From Rallus limicola (Eukaryota > Chordata > Aves > Gruiformes > Rallidae), in the NCBI GenBank assembly GCA_022605955.1, contig JAKCOZ010000009.1, positions 1 through 64,000 of the forward strand: DNA of 64,000 nt. Reading direction: 5' to 3'. Under the pieces are notes generated by a model. The model was given only the letters and a program-made list of their open reading frames with translations, had not been told where the DNA came from and ran no database searches. Shown in pieces: positions 60,601 to 64,000 of this stretch (position 1 is its first letter; each line of letters begins with the position of its first letter). Both the position numbers and the translations under genes were made by a program.

Positions 60601-63333
60601 CCAACTTCTGGACTTCCAGCATCAACGGGACATTGACCGAGCTGTGAGGCCTGATGATCCCAGAGGGCGCGGGGCTGGAGTACAGCACAGCATCACCCTG
60701 CTTGTGCTTCTGCAAAGGACAGAATCAAACCCAACTTCAGAGCGACCTCTGAGGAAACTTGAACTCCTTAACATCTACCATCGGAACCCAGCTGGGAGAC
60801 TGGGATGGGCTGCCCAGCCCAGGGGGGTCCAAAAGCTGCTGCACCCACAGACACCCACTCCCATGCCAGCAGCCTCCTCACAGCAGCTTTCCATCACCCT
60901 GCATAAAATCAACCCAAACCCTAGAATACAAACTGCTTCCCAAAGTCGATATCTGGGAGGAGGGGGGTTCCTCTACACCCCAACGTTTGCTGAAAACAAG
61001 AACCCATCTGAATATAAGCCAGCAAGGTCTTACCCCACCCTCTTCTTCTTATTTTCCACCCCCTTCAGAAGCCCCTGGATAACTTTTGAGGCCAGATGTG
61101 ATGCCAAACCTGAGGAAGGAGCCTGTAGCAGCCTGGAAGGTGGCTCTTGTTCACAAGGGTCAGCGGCTGCTGGTACGGGAAATTTAGGAAGCACCGGCCA
61201 AACGTCACAATGGGGTCCAGCACTTCCAGCTGAGGAACTATGCATCTAGGCAAAGAGATGTCCCAAAGGGAATTAGAGATGCCGAGAGAACGCAGAATTT
61301 GTTTCCTCCTTGAATAGGGCCAGCGGAGCGAAACACATTCGTCGCTGTCAGACAGACATTTATTACCCCGACAGCAATAAATCGCCTTCAGCTGCCTGTG
61401 TTCCCTTTGATCCATCCACCTCTTGTGAAGGAGGGGCAAACTCGGGCTCTCAGCACCGCAGAGCCTTGCCAGCGCAGCCAAGGGCCCTGAGCTCTGGGGG
61501 AGCTTTCCCACCGAGGACTGGCACTCAGCATGGCCCAGGATCTCAGCAGCAACGACTCCCTCCTCTCCAAAAAAGGGGCCTGATGATCTCTTGAGGTCCC
61601 TTCCAACCCCTAAGATTCTGTGATCCAGCCTGGCTGCAGCAGGAACGACTTCTGCCTTCAGTGTGAGAACATTCACGAGCAAAAGGACCAGAGGGAAGCG
61701 GCAAAACCTGAGCTCCCCTCGGCATCAAGGACTCTGTTTCTCCTTAGGAAGATCTTGCTGTTATTTTTCCTGCACCAGTCCTGCCCTGAGCCCCTTCCCC
61801 TTTAGCACGTGCCTTCGTTAAGCCAGCCAGACACCAGGCTGCTCGCCACATCCCAAAGGAACACTCTGCTTTGGTGGCAACCCAGCACGAGTTCCCCCCC
61901 ACTGCTTGCAGGAAGGAGGAGAGAGACAGCCCTCTGGAAGTCTGCTACACCTCACCCACCACAGAAACACGTCTAGAATTAATCTAATTAACAGAATTAG
62001 ACAAAGCCTGGGGGCCATGCCTGTCCGATGAACAGATGAACACAGATGCTCCTCAACACCGGCTGCTTTCAAAGCCCTGCTTAACGAGCTCATTAAGTAA
62101 CACTTCTCCTTTGGAGCTGGCTTTTGCGTGAGGGAAAGAGAGACAATGTACCAGGAGAGAGGATGAGGCACGAAGGAAAGCCGCCGATACCTGGCTGTGA
62201 GGAGCAGTGCCATCACCTCCTTGCCAACACCGTCCACATCCACCACCAGCGCCAGCTCATACTTCTTCACAGTGTTGGAGCACAGGGTGACCTGGTGACA
62301 GAAGAGCATCAAAGACCTTCACCACCCCCAAAAAACATCGTTCCCTGTGGTGTCCCCTGATTCTCCTGCCACGGCAAGGAGAAGGATTTTGCCCTCATCC
62401 TTCTGCTGGTCCATGTGTAGAGCAGAGTCTGAGAGCAGTGAAGGTCTCCTGACAGCATCTGCTTGGTTCAATACCCTGTGTGGTTAACAGGGTGTGTGTA
62501 AGCTGAATTAAAGCCTAATTAGACAACTGCTCTACTCACTACTCTATTAAAGTTAATCTTGGCTTTAATCTCACCTACAACAGCCTCAATCCCGGGGCAA
62601 TGCGCTGCCTCCAACAGAGCCAGTTCAGCTTTACAGCCAGGGCCAAACGCAAAGGGCCCCAGAAGATGGGTGCAGGTCACACCTGGCAGAGCTGCTTCAG
62701 CCCTCCCTGGGGATGGCTGCAGTGAATGCAGCTCCTCTGCTCACCGCGAGAGGGGAAACAAGCCCAGGAAGAAAAGCAAACTGCTTTACACAAGGGCATC
62801 TCTCTCACGGCCACACGCTGTCCTCAACCTTCCTCTGCCCACGGGTAAGCCAAAGCCATGGCTCCACGCAGCGCTCACACACACACACGTGGCTTCTGCG
62901 CCTGACTGTGGGGCACAGGATGCTCTGCGGATGATTCTGGAAACACACCCATGTCCCTGCACAAACACCCCGGACCAACCCAGGCAACCAAAGTGCATCT
63001 ACCTCCCTCCCATCACTAAACCTCCCCCCAGCCCCTCCCCACCAGTGAAGCTTCAGCTCCACCTGCTGAAGCACGGCCAGACGGATTCTCCCCACACCTG
63101 GATATCCATGGATCCCAGGGAGCGGACGGTCCCGCTGCAAGGCTCTATGGTAAATTCCGTCGGCCTCATGCGACCTTGAATTCCCCGTCTCCAGGGCCGA
63201 GGATCATCGTTCGACAGCCAAGCAGCACTGGTCACGCTGGGCCTTCCCGCGCCGTCCCCGGGGATGCGAAGGTGGAAAGTCATGGGCACCAAGGAGGTGT
63301 TGGTGAGGCGGCAGGACAAGGTGCGAGGGAAGC
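24135..63333 (-). CDS. HYDIN: HYDIN, 3' portion of the gene (47 exon units, 5' end outside window, 3' end degraded)
   Basis: Spliced translation on the minus strand matches HYDIN from its middle to its C-terminus. Known role: HYDIN is a very large protein of tandem ASH/MSP-like immunoglobulin-fold domains that builds a projection of the C2 central-pair microtubule in motile cilia and sperm tails; loss gives stiff cilia and hydrocephalus or ciliary dyskinesia in mammals. Seen here: x1-x40 join without a stop or phase error over about 7.17 kb. The repeated ASH signature (L-x-F-G near the domain start, 'NTG/NSG' in the middle) recurs in most exons. After x40 two blocks of exons are missing, x42 lacks a donor, and x43 has a stop and a frameshift, so the full-length C-terminus cannot be made from this sequence. 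Introns are mostly 300-1,500 bases. Most long open frames on either strand inside this span are chance shadows. Alternatives are a partial paralogue, a decaying gene or an assembly fault. Confidence 0.93.
25009..25233 (-). CDS. HYDIN: HYDIN x46
   Basis: 75 codons, phase 0 on both sides, acceptor ttcccag and donor gtgagc. It encodes [15 protein letters not shown] and later [10 protein letters not shown], both conserved in HYDIN near the C-terminus. Joins x47 in frame. Confidence 0.9.
25637..25867 (-). CDS. HYDIN: HYDIN x45
   Basis: 77 codons, phase 0 on both sides. It begins [16 protein letters not shown] and contains VEMSTPIRQ, matching the ASH domain third from the end of HYDIN. No disruption. 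Confidence 0.9.
26269..26419 (-). CDS. HYDIN: HYDIN x44
   Basis: 151 bases; the first base completes a split codon (phase 2) and the exon ends in phase 0. It encodes [20 protein letters not shown], a clear HYDIN match. The frame is open, but it needs x43 to end two bases into a codon, which x43 no longer does. Confidence 0.88.
26693..26856 (-). pseudogene. HYDIN: HYDIN x43, disrupted exon (in-frame TAG and +1 frameshift)
   Basis: Acceptor tctctag and donor gtgagt are present, and the homology is clear: [16 protein letters not shown] near the start and PVSNWLNR near the end. In that frame a TAG stands at 26765-26767, where mammalian HYDIN has tyrosine. About 65 bases further on, one extra G (near 26700-26701) moves the last codons out of frame, so the exon ends in phase 0 although x44 needs phase 2. 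Two independent lesions in 164 bases make a sequencing slip less likely, but it is not excluded. Confidence 0.85.
26870..27054 (-). pseudogene. HYDIN: HYDIN x42, exon remnant without splice donor
   Basis: Acceptor ttctcag at the upper edge; phase 2 joins x41 correctly to give [16 protein letters not shown], a typical ASH-domain start. No usable GT donor follows. The frame runs on through what should be intron and across x43 in another frame to a stop at 26748-26750. The lower boundary given here is arbitrary. About 950 residues of mammalian HYDIN that should follow are absent. Confidence 0.75.
27616..27776 (-). CDS. HYDIN: HYDIN x41, isolated exon between two lost blocks
   Basis: 161 bases, phase 0 in, phase 2 out, donor gtgagt, acceptor cttggag (G rather than C before AG). 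It encodes [14 protein letters not shown] and later [12 protein letters not shown], matching HYDIN about 600 residues beyond x40. x40 ends in phase 1 and cannot join it in frame; x39 ends in phase 0 and could. Confidence 0.85.
27945..28442 (-). repeat. CR1 LINE fragment lacking its 3' terminus
   Basis: CR1 end of ORF2 and 3' UTR in reverse orientation ([10 protein letters not shown].., [12 protein letters not shown] on the minus strand). It is nearly identical to the CR1 at 40.3-41.0 kb from about 28.1 kb on. The last 70-80 bases of the element are missing at its low-coordinate end. CR1 copies normally lose the 5' end, so this points to a later deletion next to x41. Confidence 0.85.
28443..28614 (-). 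other. Intronic stretch after x40, possible exon scrap
   Basis: About 170 bases between x40 and the CR1. Next to the CR1 the minus strand can encode [10 protein letters not shown], which faintly resembles the L-x-F-G start of the ASH domain expected after x40. It is too short to call. Confidence 0.25.
28615..28714 (-). CDS. HYDIN: HYDIN x40, last exon of the continuous chain
   Basis: 100 bases, phase 0 in, phase 1 out. It reads [18 protein letters not shown], a direct continuation of x39. Acceptor cttag was chosen because it restores the V-S-D seen in mammals; a second AG 7 bases inside would break the frame. The next HYDIN exon (phase 1) is absent. Confidence 0.88.
29431..29629 (-). CDS. 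HYDIN: HYDIN x39
   Basis: 199 bases, phase 2 in, phase 0 out. Encodes [20 protein letters not shown], an ASH domain with the N-x-x-x-L-P turn. Donor gtgagg, acceptor ctctgcag. Confidence 0.92.
29800..29862 (-). repeat. CR1 3'-end scrap
   Basis: Reads 'gaatcacagcatggtttgga' on the plus strand, the reversed end of a CR1; about 60 bases, in the intron between x38 and x39. Confidence 0.6.
29962..30134 (-). CDS. HYDIN: HYDIN x38
   Basis: 173 bases, phase 0 in, phase 2 out. Encodes [20 protein letters not shown] then CCQGVQVEL, strongly conserved in HYDIN. Confidence 0.93.
30234..30393 (-). CDS. HYDIN: HYDIN x37
   Basis: 160 bases, phase 2 in, phase 0 out. Encodes [13 protein letters not shown] and KLKPNEKQ; joins [12 protein letters not shown] of x38 exactly as in mammals. 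Confidence 0.93.
31100..31219 (-). CDS. HYDIN: HYDIN x36
   Basis: 120 bases, phase 2 on both sides. Encodes [17 protein letters not shown] and [15 protein letters not shown], including the F-G-P-L-L-C-G-K core of a HYDIN ASH domain. Confidence 0.93.
31456..31638 (-). CDS. HYDIN: HYDIN x35
   Basis: 183 bases, phase 2 on both sides. Encodes [17 protein letters not shown] and [12 protein letters not shown]. Clear match to the HYDIN domain after the charged linker. Confidence 0.92.
31808..31998 (-). CDS. HYDIN: HYDIN x34, charged linker
   Basis: 191 bases, phase 0 in, phase 2 out. Low-complexity [16 protein letters not shown] segment, then a Ser/Thr/Pro tail ending VPTPERPA. The acceptor is gggaag; it was chosen for phase, and the tract in front of it contains a (TC)n microsatellite. 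A second AG 7 bases on is possible but out of phase. Confidence 0.8.
32030..32048. repeat. (GA)n microsatellite at an exon acceptor
   Basis: About nine GA units on the plus strand, read as (TC)n on the gene strand. It forms the distal polypyrimidine tract before the acceptor of x34. Confidence 0.85.
32413..32619 (-). CDS. HYDIN: HYDIN x33
   Basis: 69 codons, phase 0 on both sides. Encodes [16 protein letters not shown], a signature stretch of HYDIN, then an acidic tail. Confidence 0.92.
33059..33625 (-). CDS. HYDIN: HYDIN x32, long coiled-coil/linker exon
   Basis: 189 codons, the longest exon here; phase 0 on both sides. Lys/Glu/Ser-rich linker, then [20 protein letters not shown], a Glu/Lys coiled coil and [16 protein letters not shown]. 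It ends GKLPAAEQ before ILDELG of x33. The open frame runs past the donor to 32828, but homology stops at the donor. Confidence 0.9.
34336..34489 (-). CDS. HYDIN: HYDIN x31, coiled coil
   Basis: 154 bases, phase 2 in, phase 0 out. [20 protein letters not shown] is a strong predicted coiled coil, as in mammalian HYDIN at this place. Confidence 0.88.
35365..35503 (-). CDS. HYDIN: HYDIN x30, coiled coil
   Basis: 139 bases, phase 1 in, phase 2 out. Contains [18 protein letters not shown], a well-conserved HYDIN motif. Of three nearby AGs the one chosen is the only one that fits the phase of x29. Confidence 0.9.
35929..36112 (-). CDS. HYDIN: HYDIN x29, end of adenylate-kinase-like region
   Basis: 184 bases, phase 0 in, phase 1 out. 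[18 protein letters not shown] and [17 protein letters not shown] match the lid/core of the adenylate-kinase-like domain of HYDIN. Confidence 0.93.
36374..36469 (-). CDS. HYDIN: HYDIN x28
   Basis: 32 codons, phase 0 on both sides. Encodes [13 protein letters not shown] and [16 protein letters not shown], the helix before the LSDC motif. Confidence 0.9.
36609..37085 (-). repeat. CR1 LINE 3' fragment
   Basis: Starts 'gaatcacagactgatctggg' (reversed 3' end) and reads back into the ORF2 end; lies in the intron between x27 and x28. Confidence 0.85.
37382..37590 (-). CDS. HYDIN: HYDIN x27, Ser-rich linker
   Basis: 209 bases, phase 1 in, phase 0 out. [20 protein letters not shown] then a basic Ser-rich stretch. 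Poorly conserved in sequence, but it occupies the matching place between the P-loop region and x28 and keeps phase. Confidence 0.82.
38390..38557 (-). CDS. HYDIN: HYDIN x26, P-loop (second half) and nucleotide-binding core
   Basis: 168 bases, phase 1 on both sides. Begins with the split glycine and K-T-S of the P-loop, then [20 protein letters not shown] and [12 protein letters not shown], as in the adenylate-kinase-like domain of HYDIN. Confidence 0.93.
39129..39296 (-). CDS. HYDIN: HYDIN x25, P-loop (first half)
   Basis: 168 bases, phase 1 on both sides. [18 protein letters not shown] then [15 protein letters not shown]; with x26 this forms G-T-P-L-T-G-K-T, a Walker A motif. The Walker glycine is split by the intron. 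Confidence 0.94.
39449..39588 (+). repeat. CR1 LINE 3' fragment
   Basis: Plus-orientation CR1 tail ending near 'ggtcccttccaacccagg' and 'attctaggat'; intron between x24 and x25. Confidence 0.8.
39847..40023 (-). CDS. HYDIN: HYDIN x24, linker
   Basis: 177 bases, phase 1 on both sides. Ser/Thr/Asp-rich linker ([16 protein letters not shown], later [14 protein letters not shown]) with little conservation; accepted on splice sites, phase and position before the nucleotide-binding domain. Confidence 0.8.
40320..40985 (-). repeat. CR1 LINE 3' fragment
   Basis: Reverse orientation with intact 3' terminus ('acagaatcacaaggttgga'). About 300-400 bases are nearly identical to the CR1 at 27.9-28.4 kb. 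In the intron between x23 and x24. Confidence 0.88.
41217..41379 (-). CDS. HYDIN: HYDIN x23
   Basis: 163 bases, phase 0 in, phase 1 out. [19 protein letters not shown] and [14 protein letters not shown], then an acidic tail; matches HYDIN before the kinase-like domain. Confidence 0.93.
41645..41884 (-). CDS. HYDIN: HYDIN x22
   Basis: 80 codons, phase 0 on both sides. [20 protein letters not shown] and [20 protein letters not shown], a full ASH domain core conserved in HYDIN. Confidence 0.94.
41885..43457. other. Long intron with AT-rich insert
   Basis: No exon seen. About 42480-43105 is much richer in A/T than its surroundings and could be a decayed LTR or other insertion; I find no convincing ends or target duplications. 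Confidence 0.4.
43458..43607 (-). CDS. HYDIN: HYDIN x21
   Basis: 50 codons, phase 0 on both sides. [18 protein letters not shown] then [18 protein letters not shown], the 'P-S-x-G-x-L-x-P-G-Q' turn of the ASH fold. Confidence 0.93.
43990..44181 (-). CDS. HYDIN: HYDIN x20
   Basis: 64 codons, phase 0 on both sides. [18 protein letters not shown] and [15 protein letters not shown]; matches the HYDIN ASH domain 'Q-C-G-Q-C...V-P-C-x-W'. Confidence 0.94.
44298..44425 (-). CDS. HYDIN: HYDIN x19
   Basis: 128 bases, phase 1 in, phase 0 out. [19 protein letters not shown] and [13 protein letters not shown]; highly conserved in HYDIN. Confidence 0.94.
45224..45360 (-). CDS. HYDIN: HYDIN x18
   Basis: 137 bases, phase 2 in, phase 1 out. 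[20 protein letters not shown] and NPGQLPVSF, the start of an ASH domain. Confidence 0.93.
45758..45870 (-). CDS. HYDIN: HYDIN x17
   Basis: 113 bases, phase 0 in, phase 2 out. [18 protein letters not shown] helical linker. Two donors are possible; gttagt gives the phase that x18 needs, while gtaggg 4 bases later would not. Confidence 0.83.
45955..46080 (+). repeat. CR1 LINE fragment
   Basis: Weak plus-orientation CR1 3' UTR piece ('ggttgctcagagaggtagtg', 'ccatccctgaagacattcaa'), without the terminal motif. Confidence 0.6.
46546..46679 (-). CDS. HYDIN: HYDIN x16
   Basis: 134 bases, phase 1 in, phase 0 out. [18 protein letters not shown] coiled coil and a variable acidic tail; the N-E-E/K-Y-E start matches HYDIN. 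Confidence 0.85.
47139..47316 (-). CDS. HYDIN: HYDIN x15
   Basis: 178 bases, phase 0 in, phase 1 out. [20 protein letters not shown] and [18 protein letters not shown]; conserved ASH-domain end. Confidence 0.94.
48576..48713 (-). CDS. HYDIN: HYDIN x14
   Basis: 46 codons, phase 0 on both sides. [20 protein letters not shown], the 'N-S/T-G-x-V-G-F' strand of the ASH fold. Confidence 0.93.
48930..49087 (+). repeat. CR1 LINE 3' fragment
   Basis: Plus-orientation CR1 tail ending 'ggtcccttccaacccaaact' and 'ttctatgattttatgat'; intron between x13 and x14. Confidence 0.75.
49669..49878 (-). CDS. HYDIN: HYDIN x13
   Basis: 70 codons, phase 0 on both sides. [29 protein letters not shown] and [15 protein letters not shown], one complete ASH half-domain. 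Confidence 0.94.
50229..50345 (-). CDS. HYDIN: HYDIN x12
   Basis: 39 codons, phase 0 on both sides. Variable acidic start, then [14 protein letters not shown] leading into x13. Accepted on splice sites, phase and the conserved L-P-x-x-G-V-E. Confidence 0.83.
51385..51572 (+). repeat. CR1 LINE 3' fragment
   Basis: Plus-orientation CR1 3' UTR ('ccatccctggcagggttcaa', 'ttggatggggctttgggcag') with a worn terminus near 51572. Confidence 0.8.
51721..51913 (-). CDS. HYDIN: HYDIN x11, linker
   Basis: 193 bases, phase 2 in, phase 0 out. [19 protein letters not shown] then an acidic Ala/Asp-rich linker ending DDTLETE; little conservation, but phase fits both neighbours. Confidence 0.78.
51914..53495. 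other. Long intron between x10 and x11
   Basis: About 1.6 kb of GC-rich sequence. I see no exon, RNA gene or repeat I can name. Confidence 0.5.
53496..53809 (-). CDS. HYDIN: HYDIN x10
   Basis: 314 bases, phase 0 in, phase 2 out. [33 protein letters not shown] and [18 protein letters not shown]; two linked ASH segments, among the best-conserved parts of HYDIN. Confidence 0.95.
54528..54665 (-). CDS. HYDIN: HYDIN x9
   Basis: 46 codons, phase 0 on both sides. [20 protein letters not shown] matches the HYDIN 'K-P-L-S-x-x-N' strand. Confidence 0.92.
54704..54824 (+). repeat. CR1 LINE 3' end
   Basis: Ends 'ggtcttttccagccctggga' then 'ttctgtga', the canonical CR1 terminus, plus orientation; intron between x8 and x9. 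Confidence 0.85.
55569..55712 (-). CDS. HYDIN: HYDIN x8
   Basis: 48 codons, phase 0 on both sides. [20 protein letters not shown] and [16 protein letters not shown]; conserved HYDIN domain. Confidence 0.94.
56762..57014 (-). CDS. HYDIN: HYDIN x7
   Basis: 253 bases, phase 2 in, phase 0 out. [18 protein letters not shown], then [19 protein letters not shown]; the split serine with x6 restores H-F-S as in mammals. Confidence 0.94.
57015..58510. other. Long intron between x6 and x7
   Basis: About 1.5 kb with no exon, repeat or RNA gene that I recognise. Confidence 0.5.
58511..58749 (-). CDS. HYDIN: HYDIN x6
   Basis: 239 bases, phase 0 in, phase 2 out. [20 protein letters not shown], then [20 protein letters not shown], a signature run of HYDIN. 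Confidence 0.95.
59264..59416 (-). CDS. HYDIN: HYDIN x5
   Basis: 51 codons, phase 0 on both sides. [20 protein letters not shown], the end of one ASH domain and the F-G start of the next. Confidence 0.93.
59555..59915 (-). repeat. CR1 LINE 3' fragment
   Basis: Reverse-orientation CR1 with terminus 'cctagaatcacagaatggca' in the intron between x4 and x5; closely resembles the copies at 19.67 and 36.6 kb. Confidence 0.87.
60545..60709 (-). CDS. HYDIN: HYDIN x4
   Basis: 55 codons, phase 0 on both sides. [19 protein letters not shown], the 'G-I-x-x-P-H-S' turn of an ASH domain. A 365-codon open frame on the other strand here (60152-61249) is a shadow. Confidence 0.92.
61110..61245 (-). CDS. HYDIN: HYDIN x3
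   Basis: 136 bases, phase 2 in, phase 0 out. [20 protein letters not shown] and [15 protein letters not shown]. The donor gtttgg is weaker than others in the gene. Confidence 0.92.
61575..61624 (+). repeat. CR1 3'-end scrap
   Basis: About 50 bases ending 'ggtcccttccaacccctaag' and 'attctgtgat', plus orientation; intron between x2 and x3. Confidence 0.75.
62191..62291 (-). CDS. HYDIN: HYDIN x2
   Basis: 101 bases, phase 0 in, phase 2 out. [19 protein letters not shown]; joins x1 and x3 exactly as mammalian HYDIN does. Confidence 0.92.
63098..63333 (-). CDS. HYDIN: HYDIN x1, most upstream exon in the window
   Basis: 236 bases, phase 1 in, phase 0 out. [20 protein letters not shown] and [18 protein letters not shown]. 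It opens with two bases of a split codon, so the gene continues beyond 64000. Confidence 0.92.
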
Positions 63334-64000
63334 CTGGGCAAGAGACACACAGAGGGATTTATGCACCCGTTATCCCACGATTCCTGGGGTGAACAGCCCC
63401 TCACGGGAAAACTGTGCCTGGAGTTTGGCTCTGTTCAATCTGAACTCCGGCTAAGTGAGAAGCCCAGCAAGGAATTCGTTGCCATGGAAGCTCTCGGCCA
63501 GGCTGGTGATGGAGATCCCTCCTTGGCAGCTCTGATGCCCAACACCATCAGTTTTTCTCTCTCAGCTGCCCCGACACCAGCACCGGTTACGTCTCACGTA
63601 GGAGCCAGCAGCCAGACAGAGCATTTACTCCAACAATCGGATCCACAGAACTCCCCATGAACACCGCCCCCACCCCGTGGTTTGCAATATGTAAGAGCAG
63701 GTTGCCACCGAGGAGAAGCTGCAGTAAAAGAAGGGGTGGATGAAATGAGGAGCTACAGCCCGATGCCAAGCCCTCAGATGCAGTGTTGCTAGCTGGATCC
63801 TTATGGCATCTCCTGTTTCAGGACGACCAGACGGAGCACCTGAGGACTTGCAGCCCACTTGGCAGGAGCTGAGCCTGACGCCGGCTGAGAAATCAGCAGA
63901 AGCCGTGTGTCACCTTCCCTAAGGAACGTGGATGTCTGATTACTGCTCAAAGAGCTCCGACACCAGCTTTCCCTGCCGCACCAGCGGCATAGCCCCACTG
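63334..64000. other. Intron at window edge
   Basis: No HYDIN exon recognised between x1 and the right edge; nothing else named. Confidence 0.5.

Noticed and set aside
60152..61249. 365-codon plus-strand frame, the longest in the window
   Set aside because: Antisense to HYDIN x4 and x3 and to the introns between and around them; the minus-strand exons explain the sequence.

Overview
The window looks like bird nuclear DNA. The evidence is about sixteen CR1 LINE fragments, several with the characteristic 3' end that reads roughly 'ggtcttttccagcc..attctgtg', and several endogenous-retrovirus LTRs. Genes are split by short introns of a few hundred bases. I cannot name the species or the chromosome.

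One gene is recognisable: HYDIN, the giant ASH/MSP-domain protein of the ciliary central-pair apparatus, on the minus strand. Its 3' two-fifths or more fills about 24.1-63.3 kb, and the 5' part lies beyond the right edge. I traced 47 exon units, called x1 (63098-63333) to x47 (24135-24614) in transcription order. x1-x40 form an unbroken chain of about 7.17 kb of coding sequence (about 2,390 codons). Every intron in it has AG/GT borders and matching phases, no stop codon interrupts it, and it stays collinear with mammalian HYDIN as I know it. It includes the adenylate-kinase-like P-loop region (x25-x26) and charged coiled-coil linkers (x29-x34).

The 3' end is damaged. After x40 a block of exons (about 600 residues in mammals) is absent, only x41-x42 remain, then a second block (about 950 residues) is absent, and the C-terminal exons x43-x47 follow. 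x40 does not fit x41 in phase, x42 has no splice donor, and x43 carries an in-frame TAG plus a 1-base insertion. x44-x47 are still open and in phase. This is therefore either a HYDIN copy losing its tail, a partial paralogue, or a misassembled locus. An LTR begins 5 bases after the final stop codon, so the 3' UTR would be retroviral.

The left part, 1-24 kb, contains no protein gene I can support. It holds two CpG islands (about 7.1-7.9 and 17.75-18.45 kb), which could be promoters of unidentified genes. It also holds a 1,200-base solo LTR with 5-base target duplications (3851-5050), other LTRs near 0.53, 10.6, 13.1, 18.5 and 19.2 kb, a CR1 nested in an opposite-strand CR1 (19.67-21.5 kb), and three nearly identical 389-base tandem units (22176-23342). 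The rest is unique-looking non-coding DNA.
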